Shown in pieces: positions 45,184 to 56,301 of a stretch of DNA of 64,000 nucleotides. Source of the DNA: Lomentospora prolificans (Eukaryota > Ascomycota > Sordariomycetes > Microascales > Microascaceae); contig JARFXM010000001.1 in NCBI GenBank assembly GCA_029532625.1, positions 992,001-1,056,000 of the forward strand. The letters run 5' to 3'. Each line of letters opens with the position of its first letter. Position 1 is the first letter of the stretch. The notes under the pieces were generated by a model that worked only from the letters and a program-made list of their open reading frames with translations, was not told where the DNA came from and did no database searches. A program made the translations under genes and the position numbers.

Positions 45184-48100
45184 CTAATATTCCTCAATCG
45201 CGCAGTTGGGATGGAGCACATAGACAACTCTGGCCGGTCCGTCAGCGGCGTCTGCATCCTCTTCTGTCAATCCATCACCACGGATAGCCATGAGGATATT
45301 GTCCTAGAGGCTCGGTTAGCATGATGTTGTAAACGGAGCGGGTGAGTTAAGAACACAAGAACAGGGGAGAGGCCAGGCTTACCTTCACCATCTTCTTCAG
45401 AACCATTCTAGCCAACGCTAGTTCTCGGTTGTATGCCTCCTCGCCATCAAGCTCATCCTCCTTCTGCTCCAGGTACCACTGGATGAGTGAATCACCCTCC
45501 ACCCCTTCACCAGAGCCCGTCTCGTCCTCATTCACACGCTGCACAAAAAGATTGACCATGGCAATATACTTATCATATGTGATGGTCTGTTTTTGGCGCG
45601 GTGCCGAAGCAGGAGGTTGGCCTGTAGGCGGAACCGTCTGCGTCCGTCGGCCTGAGCCTGTTTCCGAGTCCGAGTCAGAGCCAGCGTCATTAGCCTCCAT
45701 GACCGCATCGCCCTCTCCATCGCGACCGGCGGCCCTGTCGGCAGCGCGGCGTAGAGTCTCGCCGTCTTCCCGAGATTCATCTTCGTCAGCATCATCCATT
45801 TCCACATCATCGTGCTCGACTGAGATGATACTCTGCCGAAGAAGGTTGAACGCTTCTACCACCATAGTTGCGCTAATCTCCTCAACGCAATTGACCTTAG
45901 CGATGGCCTCAGACAGTCGAATCATGCTCTCTAGCTGACGCACGGTAATTCGGTAGGAATTCCTTCCAATACCACCTTGCGCATCGTCTGCTCTGAGCTC
46001 CTTATACCTCTGAACAAGGACCTCCTTGGCCTCGTCCGTGAATTCAGGACGGAACGTCCGAGCGAAGCGAATGTACCGCTGCAACTGCTCGGTGCTAAAT
46101 TCAGGCTCGATGGCGTCGTCACGAAGCTGATGAATGCTCACAATGTGGTCCGCCAGCCTCCGGTCAATCTGCTCATTACACTCATCCAACACGACGAAAA
46201 ATAGATCGAAGCGCGACATGATGGGAGCGCTCATGTTGATGTTTGATCGCAGGTTGGTTTTACGATTGTAACGACCTCCGACCGGATTGGCAGCGGCGAG
46301 AATGCTTGTCCTCGCGTTTAGAGTGGCCTGGATGCCAGCCTTCGCAATCGAAATGGTTTGCTGTTCCATAGCTTCGTGAATCGCAACCTGGTCTGCGACG
46401 TCCATTTTGTCGAATTCATCAATTGCGCAGACGCCATTGTCCGCGAGCATGAGAGCTCCGGCTTCGATCGTGAACTCGCCAGTTTCTTCATCCTTCACAA
46501 CGGCTGCAGTGAGACCAGCGGCCGAAGAGGCTTTGCCGCTGGTATATACTGCCCGAGGAGCAAAGGAGCAGACATATTTTAAGAACTGGGACTTGGAAGT
46601 AGAGGGGTCGCCAACAATGCAAATATTGATGTCGCCACGGAGTTGCATGCCCTCGGGCGTCGTTTTGCTAACACCAGACATCAGCTGGAGCAGAATGCCC
46701 TTCTTAACGATTTCATGGCCGTAGACCATGGGCGCCATAGAGTTGACAAGACGGGAGTAGATGTGGTCACTGTGAACCATCTGTCGCAGCTCCTCTATCT
46801 CAGAGGGGTTCATGGAGGCTAATACGGCCGCCTGTGCCTCCTCAACGGACTCAGCTTCGTTGGACGAATTCTGAGTGAGTGCACTGATGACATCAGCTAC
46901 AGAACCCTTGCCAGACGCTGTGGCGGCATTCCCAATGTCTGGAGTTACCATACAAGCCAAAAAGGCTAGGCGATAGGTAAGGTCTCGCACGCCCAGAGTT
47001 TTTAATCCGGTCACACCGTTGCCACCAGCATCGTTTCCTCTCATGGCATTCTTGTCGTCCCGCACAGCCGTTGGCCTAATGCCTGGGAGACCGAGTTGGC
47101 TGACATCAGGCACAACGATAAGAGCCCCGGTAAATATGCACTTCTCGCCCGCTTTAGCTCGGTCAACCATCTCGCCGCGAAGAATCACATCCATGGTGCG
47201 AGGCATGCTGCCAGTAGGTATTTCAGAGCTGTTCTCCTGGATGCGTACCTTTTGCCAATCAACAAAGGTACTCTGTCGGATATCAAGCTGCCAAGCCTGA
47301 CGATTCAGACATGTTTGATTCGGGCATTGAGTAGGTTCAGTGTACCGGAACGTTTGCTCCACGTTAGGCACAACAGTGCGACAGGCCTGGCAGACGAATG
47401 TAGCCAGCGACAACTCGGGCCTGACTTCTGAAGTCCTAGTTACCGTACCCGAGATGGACAGGAGCATGCCGATATTTTTGGCCCTTAAGCTTCGAATCCT
47501 CGATACCAAGGGAAGATTGTAGAAAGCAATGGAGAAAAGCTTGTCGGTCTGCTGGTTGCTGGTCCTATTTCCGAGTTCCGACTGACTCGCCGAGCCCGTG
47601 TTGCTCACAGTAGAGCTCGCAAGATTGCTAGACGCCGTGGGCTGTCGGTGTTCCCGAAAGTATTGGGGCTCGTATTTTGCAATCATGTTGTGCAGGCCAG
47701 TGGTAAGGAAAGGCAGAAATCGATAGTATTGGTTCATTATTCCGTCAGCGAGACCGCCATTTTGATAAGAAAGAAGATGTTTGAAGTCGACATAGAAAGT
47801 TGACAGTTGATAGGCTCGCATGTTATTGATTTGAGCAATGTAATATTTATCTGTCGTGACGGCACTAGAGACAGGAGCAATGGACGAGCCGAGATCTTCA
47901 GCGAACCTGGGAAAGGTTAGTGCGCTGTTTCGCAAGCTTGTTAGAAGGCTGCAAGCCTTACTTCTCGATAAAATCCTCGAAACTCTCTTGCACAGTTAAG
48001 CCGAGCTTGTCTTCGACCCGGGGGATATCCGTCGCCCCAGCACGCCGGGACTTGTTCGGAACTTGGTCATCGGCAAACCCTTCACCCTCATCGTCACTCG

Positions 48101-48239
48101 GGGCACCGGCGTTAGACTCTGACGGGGGCGCCCTAGGCCGGGTCCCTGAAGAACTTGGGAAGGCAGGCCGCCTAGCCGTTGTCCCTACCCTCGACAAGGT
48201 ATCGGACATCATGTATCCGGCATCACTAGAGGGAGCCAT
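45184..48239 (-). CDS. MCM6: DNA replication licensing factor MCM6
   Basis: Three exons, 47962-48239, 45383-47906 and 45184-45303, give 973 residues (yeast Mcm6 has 1017). It is one of six subunits of the MCM2-7 replicative helicase. The N-terminal domain has FYNLPLVSRIRSL and a zinc ribbon CQAC...CPNQTC. The AAA+ core has Walker A GDPSTSKSQ (about 525), Walker B CAIDEFDKM (about 585) and the arginine finger SRFDLFF (about 656). Mcm6-specific sequence includes FRYTEPTQCPNQTC, FVDWQKVRIQENSSEIP and GALMLADNGVC. An acidic insert follows (about 800-850). The last exon restores the winged-helix end DNILMAIRGDGLTEED...HPNCAIEEY. The ATG at 48237-48239 was chosen; the frame further upstream opens with TTG. 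Two MCB boxes lie 170-186 bp upstream. Confidence 0.96.
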
Positions 48240-48868
48240 CGTCAAACGGAGTTGGAATGAGGACAATGGTGAAGAAACGAAAGGTACGATTGGGTATCAA
48301 AGTAGAAAGAAGGAAGCGAATGCCGAGCGGCGCAAAAAGTAGTGAGTGAGGGAGGGGTGTTCAAGACTAGAGGCTCTAAAAAGGGTTAAATTGAATTTCG
48401 CGTCCCTCACGCGTCTGAGACGCGTTTTCCAGGGGTTCTCCCAGACCCATTGACACTCAACCCACCACCCACATTCAAGGATCGCTGCGCTGCCAATGAC
48501 CCAGGATGCCTTCTAGTTTCACGTGACTGTCCAGGCAACCCTGCCCCGTGTTAAACAACCTAATGCATTATGAGGATATGAAATTAACGAAGGCATTCCT
48601 CTTGAGCCTCCAATTTCCACAAGTATGCTACCTACTCCATAGACGCCGACGCCATTTGTAAACCTAATTCCGAAGCCTACAATCCGTCAACTCTGTCTGC
48701 CTCATAGACAGGCTCAAAGATTTGCGCCTCCATTTCCCAATGAGTTCTACTCAATGTTGTTGCGTAAATGGGGAGACCAGAAGGCGGCCTCAAGACATAG
48801 CTGGGGGGATTGATGCATCACAGTCCCATCATCCACTGAGCACTAAAGGACCCCTCCTGCTAAGGCCA
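48240..48868. other. MCM6 promoter and 3' end of the RNase H2C gene
   Basis: A 629-bp gap between two minus-strand genes. It contains the MCB pair. No open frame of note. Confidence 0.6.
48409..48425 (-). promoter_or_regulatory. Paired MCB boxes (ACGCGT) upstream of MCM6
   Basis: ACGCGT occurs at 48409-48414 and again at 48420-48425, starts 11 bp apart, about one helical turn. The MluI cell-cycle box is the binding site of the MBF complex that drives G1/S genes, including MCM genes, in yeasts. Use in this fungus is inferred. Confidence 0.65.
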
Positions 48869-49530
48869 TCATGATCCCGCTTTATTGGCCGGGGACTGCT
48901 CTGCCGAGAAGTCATGTATCTGTACTTTTTTTTAGCACCATGAAACGGCCGGTCGTACAAAATCGATATTATCGGTCCTGCCTTGGGAGAAAGACGGGCC
49001 TGCGAGTACTTACTCTACTCGAGGCTTGTAGAAGCTCATCTACAGTCCGCGAATATGGGTCGAGCGACGGGTCGACAACCGACTCGTGCGTCCAGATTGT
49101 CAAATCTTGGAAATCCCCTAGATTCTGTAGAACTTCCGTCTCGTTCACATGCTTCCCCTCTCCATCGCCAGCCGAGCCTATGGTGGTGTTTAAAGGCTGG
49201 CTACTCTGCTTCTGCAGCAAAAGACCGTGGTAATCCTCCGGAAGCTCGATTCTCTTTCCGTGAAGCTTCCTACCACGGAAATAGGCTGTCTGTTTACCAT
49301 CTGCGATTGCGAATGTTAGGCTTCATGATTTGAGCAACCAAAACCGCAACGCAGTCGGCGGCTGAAGAGGTCTCAGCAAGACAATGGGTGGGGTTACCTT
49401 GCTCGGATATCATCCAATGTGACTGGTCCGCCGAAATAGGTCCATCATGATTGACTTTGCAGGGCAAGAGATTCATCGCCGCGGAGCCTTTCGCAGACTG
49501 GTCTGGGAGAGAGAGCGGTGGTCGGTCCAT
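48869..49530 (-). CDS. RNH203: Ribonuclease H2 subunit C
   Basis: Three exons, 49398-49530, 49014-49300 and 48869-48919, give 156 residues. RNase H2 removes single ribonucleotides and RNA-DNA hybrids; subunit C is a non-catalytic partner that binds subunit B. The family signature is rebuilt by splicing: NLLPCKVNHDGPISA in exon 1, then after the join DGKQTAYFRGRKLHGKRIEL and LPEDYHGLLLQK. Human and fungal RNase H2C share the LLPC-x-I/V-x-HDG and YFRGR-x-L-x-G motifs. LTIWTHE then matches the family W-x-H-E block. The small last exon (17 codons including the stop) is the least sure part; without it the frame runs on to a stop at 48969. No single frame shows the whole gene, so it is easily missed. 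Confidence 0.85.
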
Positions 49531-51185
49531 TTTCGTTTTCCTTTCTTTTTTTTTTCGTCTCTTCTTCAGTTGCAACCGTAACGATTTCAGGATTCGCAGC
49601 GCCCAACTCACATGAGATCTTGGACAGGAGAAGGTGCGGTCCAAAAGAGGAATCCCAATTCGGCTCCAGACGCGATCCTTGGCCGCGTCGCGTATTGGAT
49701 GGAGGCGCGGGATGAATTGGCCGCCTGCGGCAAATGCAATCTTTCTACGAAGCACAACCAGACGAAACGGGGTTTCAACTTTCCAGTCTAAAGTGGGGGG
49801 CGTGGGGAACTACCGCACCTCGACCAAAAACAGCCTGGCTGCATCCATTGCCCAGTTTACAATCGGTGTAACTCTCGACGCTCGTGGAGAGTTCAACTGC
49901 CAGCGGCGTAGACCAGCCAGGTCGCCTTCTTGGTCACCATTGCCACATACGGATACTCATCTCTCGGCCAAGTCTTCACCCAGTGTATTCTAGTCCCACC
50001 GTTGAGATAGATAGCTTGAAACATTCCAGAAGATTCGCTTAGTGTGTTTTTCAATACCCTGCGGCAAAGGCCTGGGTAGTTGCCAAACTCAAGGTCCCTC
50101 ATGCGAACGACGCACTCACAGTTCCATCGCAAGGCGACGGGACCAATTATGCCCAGGAGCGCTTTTCTAACATGGAGCAACGACATATTTCCACTGCAAC
50201 CAGCGCCAACTGCATTGATACAATTGGCTTGCGTGATACGAAGATCATCCCAAATCCGTCTCCATATTCCAAGTGAAGAAGTTGAGGGTCGAATGTAATG
50301 CAGCATATTTGATGCGGTGCGAGGGGAAACGACTCCCAAAGAACACGGGCCACGGACACCGATTAGCGACCGGCATATCGAAATTTCCGGTTAGAGTCAG
50401 CGTTTCTCACACATACCAGCTTTGGACTTGCAGAGCGCCCGTGAGGCACGCTAACATTGGATCTCGACGCTGGAACCTACGGATTCCGCTTGCCTCTGCC
50501 GGCATATGGAAGGGATGCCCTATCTATATACCTATCCCACGGACATCTTTTAGAAAACTCCTTCTTTGCCCTATAACCGGAAAATTCGTCATGTTTCGAC
50601 GGCACATCCCCGGGATCTCTCGTCTCAGGTCCCAGTCCTAGAACCGGTCCGAGCGACTATTATTCCAGGGCTCATGCCGGCTCGCTATGATGCCACAGGC
50701 AATACCACTCTGCAAGACCGGCCAACGTCCCAGCAGCTTCATACGTCTGGAACCAACGATCATTTCTCATATTTACTAGCTTAACGTCCGACCACCGGAT
50801 AGGAATATGCAACCGTTTAACCCGAGAAAATGCGGAGGACCGTCCCCCTCCAACTATACATGTGCAAAATCTAGTCCATTCTCTCTCCCGCCCTCCTCCT
50901 CTGTGTCTCTCGTGCTACCATTTTCTTCCCCCCCCCCAACTCACTACTCACCCAAACTTCCCTACCACAAGTTCGCTTGTCTTCCCTGTTACTGTCTCCC
51001 GCCAGAGACACCAGGCGCCTTGCTGTCGACTCTGTTAACCTAGCCGATACAGACCGGAGGTGTAGAATATAGTGTTCCATTAAGCTATTTTTACGATACC
51101 CGAGTCTTACAGCTTTCAGGGTCACATCCTCCTAGTGCTATTATATTCCGTTTCCTTCTTAGGGAATCGACTCCAAGCTATTCCC
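49531..51185. other. Intergenic between divergent RNase H2C and CFA-synthase-like genes
   Basis: A 1.65-kb gap. The left end is the RNH203 promoter, with ACGCGA at 49670-49675 and its reverse complement TCGCGT at 49688-49693. A 148-codon frame (minus, 49893-50339) and a 122-codon frame (plus, 50273-50641) overlap each other and have no motif. A 10-C run is at about 50929-50938. I call no gene but would not exclude a small one. Confidence 0.45.
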
Positions 51186-52848
51186 ATGTGGCCCACCCTT
51201 CCCCCGGTAGTTGCTAACCCGCTTTCTAAAGGCGCCGACACCGTTAGAGGTGCTGTTGGTGGCCTTACATGGGGGCCAGCCTTATCCGTAGCCAAACCGA
51301 CTATTCTCTCCGTCTTCTCCCGGATTGAATTTGGGACACTGATCTTGGTCGACGAGCTCTCTGGTGCCCGACATGTCTTCGGCCAAAAGCTCGAACCCAA
51401 GACCGGCACTGAGACCAAGAGCGCCCGCCCCAATACCATCCCTAGAGTCTTGGTGACAGTCCGAAGCGATGCATTCTGGATGCGTGCTTTCCTCTTCGCC
51501 GATATGGGCTTTGCGGAAGCTTACATGCTAGGCGAAGTGGAGTGCGCAGACCTTACCGCCTTCTTCCAGGTAATTGTTCATCCCCGGGCTGATGCTCTTT
51601 CCGGGCGCCTGAGACCCCATGAGCCAACTCTATGAATCGACTGTATATGTTAACATGGTGTATTGCAAAGCTCTTCATTCTCAATCGAGCCCAGCTCGAC
51701 AACGGGAAAACATGGGTGTCGGTTTTGTCCTCAGCTGTTTCAAGCTTGGCAAGGAACACCAATACGCTATCCAACGCCCTGCTTAACATCTCGGCCCACT
51801 ACGACATCAGCAATGACATGTTTTCTGCATTTCTGTCCCCTGATATGACCTACTCTTGCCCCATCTGGGCCCCATGCCAGGCCGACGCCTCATCTAAAGA
51901 AAGCCTTGGAGATGCACAGCTGAGAAAACTCCGTCGGTTCATTGACGGTGCCAAAATCAAGTCGTCGGATCACGTCCTAGAAATCGGAACAGGTTGGGGC
52001 TCCTTTGCAATCGAAGCCGTCAAGCAGACCGGTTGTCGTGTAACAAGCATTACCCTATCAAAAGAGCAAAAGGCTCTAGCGGAAAAGCGAATCCGAGCGG
52101 CAGGGTACTCAGACCGTATCGAAGTGCGGTTGGTAGACTACCGAGAACTCGAAGCTCCCTCAGTTCCGTTCGATAAAATCGTCTCCATAGAAATGCTGGA
52201 GGCTGTCGGCCAAGAGTATTTGGCAACCTATTTTCAATGCATCGATAAACTCCTGAAAAAGGACGGGGGCATCGCCATGTTTCAATGTATCACTATGCCA
52301 GAAGGCCGGCATGAGGCGTATTCCAGGTCTGAGGAGTAAGTGAACGAATACACCCATTAGATGCTATGGGCCGTCATGTCGCTAACCTGCAAAACAGCTT
52401 CATCAATCACTATATATTCCCAGGCGGATACTTGCCCTCTATAACGCAACTTCTCAACCATATCAGCGCAGCATCCCAAGGCACATTAATCGTGGAAAGG
52501 GTCGAAAACATCGGCGGACATTATGCCAAAACCTTGAGGCTGTGGAAAGAAGCATTTATTGCCAATTTTGAGACAAGAATTCGACCTGCTCTCGAACAAG
52601 AAAATCCCGGTCTGAGTGACGCTGAAGTCGATGTGTTCAGGAGGAAATGGGTGGTTTGTGATCCCCCACCGTCCTTCAGAGAGCCTTCCACGAACGGCGA
52701 TCGTAGTATGGAAATACTAACGTCTAATCATGTTTAGTACTATTTCACATATTGTGAAGCAGGGTTCCTCACTAAAACCCTTGGAGATGTCATCATCACG
52801 GTTGGGCGAGAATGCGCAGTGGAGCTGATGGAAGGCATCCCACTTTAA
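51186..52848 (+). CDS. Cyclopropane-fatty-acyl-phospholipid synthase-like methyltransferase
   Basis: Four exons, 51186-51569, 51671-52335, 52398-52653 and 52738-52848, give 471 residues. CFA synthases add a methylene from SAM across the double bond of lipid acyl chains. An N-terminal domain (about 1-130) has the pattern of fungal CFA-like proteins. The catalytic part has SAHYDISNDMFSAFLSPDMTYS (about 20 of the conserved HYD-x-SNDF block), the SAM motif VLEIGTGWGSFAIEA, ITLSKEQ, VSIEMLEAVGQEY, and FINHYIFPGGYLPS in exon 3. The last exon adds YYFTYCEAGFLTKTLGD, the usual C-terminal motif. Introns have clear GTTAAC and GCTAAC branch sites. It is absent from baker's yeast. The related sphingolipid C9-methyltransferases of fungi share this family but carry membrane helices, which I do not see here. 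Confidence 0.9.
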
Positions 52849-52940
52849 CCCTGTATAGACTGTAGATAGCCGATAGTCGAGAAACCGAATAGTTTGTAGC
52901 GAGCCCACCCATATCATCTAGGAGTGGCCTTAGGATCACC

Positions 52941-53771
52941 TCACCGGGCCCTTGGTTTTCGCTTCTTCTTCTTCGATTTCTTCGTCTTCTTATCTTTTCC
53001 TTGCCCTCCTTCGGCGGATTTCGTAGTGGATTCCCTCCTGCAACCTGAGTCCAGAACGTTCCGAAACCTGATTGCGTGGTCATGATCAAAGCTCGGTTTA
53101 TACCGACGAAAAAGGGCCATGGCTACACGGGCGTCTTCAACGCTAGAGTGAATTCCACGCTGTATCTCGAAGCCGAGCACATCATGGGCTAGAGTTTTCA
53201 GAGATGGTATGCCACCATTCCCATGGCGCCGAAAGTCTCTAAGAGTGGCTGTGTCCCGGGTGTCCTTTTTCGAGTGTCTCAACTGGAGAACGGTGAGGTC
53301 GTGTCTGAGATCATGGCCGACCAATATCCTTCCACTTAAAATACTCGCAATGAGAGGTTGAACCTCGTCGAACGTTCGCGCAGATCGCATCTGTAAGGGA
53401 CCAATTCCTGTGATCTTGGTCCGCCAGTCCACTACGTGTTCCCGAGGCTTCACGAATGAATCGTAGACCTGGCGCCCGTGAAAATCCACGATACTCACAC
53501 GAGCCAAGGCAGACCGGGAGCCGTCTGGTGTAACGCCGACCATCTCGCAGTCTATAGCCACGTAACTGCCTACCTGGATGCCGGCCGTTAGCCCGCGATT
53601 AGGCACTTCAATCTCGTCCTCGATCAGTCCATTGTGCCTCAGGCCAAGATCATAGGCCTCGGCCAGGTCTTCGGCCGAGAGGTCACCATCATCCGCCAAG
53701 CGCAACACCGTCGCAGGTGTGCGAGTAATGGGCGCTACATTCTCGATCCTTGAGCTTTGAGATTGCCCCAT
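52941..53771 (-). CDS. REX4: RNA exonuclease 4 (REX4)
   Basis: An intronless gene of 276 residues. It is a DEDDh 3'-5' exonuclease of the Rex4 group, which acts in pre-rRNA processing in the nucleolus. Catalytic residues are visible: ExoI in VAIDCEMVGV (Asp74, Glu76), ExoII in LVGHDLRHDLTVL, and ExoIII in HSSVEDARVAM (His and Asp). The C-terminus (about 240-276) is a run of Lys and Arg, a likely nucleolar signal. Proteins of this group often carry a longer N-terminal tail. It is convergent with the CFA-like gene, with 92 bp between stops, and divergent from CHM7. Confidence 0.93.
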   Translation of the reverse strand: MGQSQSSRIENVAPITRTPATVLRLADDGDLSAEDLAEAYDLGLRHNGLIEDEIEVPNRGLTAGIQVGSYVAIDCEMVGVTPDGSRSALARVSIVDFHGRQVYDSFVKPREHVVDWRTKITGIGPLQMRSARTFDEVQPLIASILSGRILVGHDLRHDLTVLQLRHSKKDTRDTATLRDFRRHGNGGIPSLKTLAHDVLGFEIQRGIHSSVEDARVAMALFRRYKPSFDHDHAIRFRNVLDSGCRRESTTKSAEGGQGKDKKTKKSKKKKRKPRAR

Positions 53772-54601
53772 TTAGGAGCTCGTGTCTTTCCTAACAGTCA
53801 GACACGTCTTATGTCAAGGCTCGACTAGCTTGAACCGTGTTCCCGTAGTCTACACTCGATTAGACAGGACAGTGTGTATCATCTAGAAAACAGTTGATAT
53901 TCGCAAAGCCAACGGACAATCAATGAAAATGAAGTATTGGCTAGGTGCATGTATCCCTGAGGTCGACGCTACTGGTGTCTGGGACCATGCAGATCGGATG
54001 GGTTAGACCCGTGGTCAGTTTAATTGCATAATTGACCATCAATAAGGTTAAATTCCATTAACTGAATGGGCTTACCTAGTACGAAGGTAGAGACCAGCAC
54101 CTGTAGAGAACCGACATGCGTTTCCAATGCTGAAGCTCAATTGTGCTGACCCAGCAAAAGTCCATCGACACATGTGTAGTCAGCTGAGCTCACTTTGCAA
54201 CTTGACTTCCAGGACGCTGTTGTTAGCTTTGAACTCGCCCCACTTCAGGACGCATCAAGTTATTAAGAAGCACAGCCAGCCAGCCAATCTAGCTTATTTG
54301 TTCAGCAAAGCCAGCCAGCCAGCGGTTGCCTGGGAGCCTGAGCTGGCCCAGCTTTAGTGCATGGAATTGATGTCACTTTACACCCTGAACTGTCAACCAT
54401 TGCTAAGATCTTATCATGAGCCAGCACATTTCAGGTGGAACGAAAAGTTTAGTTTCCTTACCTTTATTACATTTAGTATCTGGGCGGGTTAACCCTCATC
54501 CTGTAACGGCCTTATTCGCCCCGCAGAAGTATCAAGGCCTCTCCAAGAGCTCCCACACCCTCTTTCTCCAGTAGGCTTCAGGCGCTTGACGGCCATCAAG
54601 C
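53772..54601. other. Divergent promoter region of REX4 and CHM7
   Basis: An 830-bp gap holding two clusters of GCCAGCC repeats (54274-54323). No gene is visible. Confidence 0.5.
54274..54323. repeat. GCCAGCC repeat cluster
   Basis: Two short (CAGC)n blocks, each three or four units, separated by about 20 bp. The same motif and its complement return at 62025-62065 and around 62110-62440. Confidence 0.8.
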
Positions 54602-56079
54602 ATGGGTGACATCGCTGAGTTCCTGGTGAACCACGATCACAACTTTAGAAGGTAAGGCTTCGTAGGTAGCCCTAGCGCACCACAGACCCAGATATCGAGT
54701 ATCGTAGTGTTAACTCTCTATTCAGAGCCCGTCTACCGGCGCTGTACTCAGACTTTAGATCGCAGCGCACTCTTAACCCTGACGGCTTCCAGGCCAACGT
54801 CACTGCATGGAGGGAAGCTCTTGCCCGTGCCACTAGGGGTGGCCGGGTGGCCTCTAGTACTTCCACCGCCGATCTTTTTGTTCTACCGGTGGATGAGCAC
54901 CTTTTGCGTGGCCTAGAATACAAGCAATATGGCCGGCCACTCGCTCTGGGTTCTGCAGTCAGCCAAGCCGTTTCGGACAAACAGTTCATTCCCCTGGTAG
55001 AATTCCTGCGTGCAAGCGAGAGCATTTACCACCGATCCTGGATGGATATGCCAAAAACTGTCGTCTCTTGGGCGTTCGATCAACTTTGGCCCTCAGACGG
55101 AGCGGCAAAGGGGGAAGTGTTGCCTCGTGGCCAATTTGTCGTTCTGAAGAATGTTGAGGAAGCCGCTAAAGCGATAGCTGAATACGCGACCAGCGCCATC
55201 ACGGCCTTTGACTTCACGTTTACGAAATCACATTTCTATAAAAAGTTCTCTCAGAAACTAGTGGAAGGACACCGCATATCAAGGCGGGACCTGGACGTGC
55301 TTCTCAAATACGCTTCTCGCGATAAGGGCATCATCGCCTACGACGGCAAAACAGTTAGGATACGAGGATGCACCACCGGACCTGACAGTGACCATATTAC
55401 CGAAGAGGATTCAGCAATCGCTTCACTCAACGAGTTAACCGAGGATATTAGGTCACAAACAACTGTGATGGAGGAACGAATAGATGAGCTTACAGTGAAA
55501 GCGAAGGATTGCATGGCTCGCAAAAACAAAATATCAGCGCTTGCCCTGCTTAAGTCCAAGAAGCTTACCGAAGCCGCCCTTGAAAAGCGGCACGCAACCT
55601 TGACACAGCTCGAGGAGGTGGCTCACAAAATTCAGCAGGCGGGCAACCAAGCTCAGCTCGTCGAAGTCATTCACGCCTCCACGGGCGTCTTGCGTGTGCT
55701 TAACCAACAAGTTGGTGGCGCGGAGAGAGTGGAGCAAGCGGTTGATAAGCTGAGAGAGCAGATGGACGAGGTTGACGAACTCGGTAACGTACTCGCAGAC
55801 GCAGGTTCCACGGCGAATGTGATTGATGAGGCGGAGTTGGACGACGAGCTCGAGAGGCTTGAGGCAGCGCAAAAGTCCCAGTCGAAGCGAGCCGAAACAG
55901 AGACAACGGAGGATGTGGCAGAACTCGAGCGGCGACTGGACAGTCTACCGGTCGTTCCCTCTACAATCAAACCCGACGAGACTGAAGCACGGGTGTCCGA
56001 CGATGCAGAAGGGAGCCCCACAAAGGAAGTGGTTCAGCGTACCGCTCGACTATCCCTTGAGGATGCAACTACGGCTTGA
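54602..56079 (+). CDS. CHM7: ESCRT-III-related protein CHM7 (CHMP7 family)
   Basis: Two exons, 54602-54651 and 54726-56079, give 467 residues (yeast Chm7 has 450). Chm7 is recruited to the nuclear envelope and helps seal it and survey nuclear pore assembly. The N-terminal half (about 1-200) has the tandem winged-helix type of CHMP7 (HRSWMDMPKTVVSWAFDQLW, EFLRASESIY). The SNF7 domain (about 215-400) has the helical pattern ALLKSKKLTEAALEKRHATL, QVVEVIHASTGVLRVLNQQV-type helices and the acidic helix DEAELDDELERLEAAQKS. The first exon encodes just MGDIAEFLVNHDHNFRR with a split Arg codon. I do not pick out a clear MIM1 motif at the C-terminus. Confidence 0.88.
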
Positions 56080-56301
56080 GGAAGTTCAACGTCTGAGCCG
56101 GTCCCAAGTGTAATCAGTAGCATTTCTCTGAATTTGCTACGTTGTTTTGAGCACTTGGCTCTCCGCTTTTCGAGTGTTGTCCTTCCACCCTCGTGGGTCT
56201 TACTTCATTTGCTCGTGACCGAAAACATGACCGGTTCTACGTAAAAATAGTAACGCTTACAAGCACCCCATCCTCTAACCTCTAACCTCCTCCCATTAAA
56301 A

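Noticed and set aside
49893..50339. 148-codon minus-strand frame beyond the RNase H2C gene
   Set aside because: No motif, no good splice partners and overlapping plus-strand frames; likely chance.
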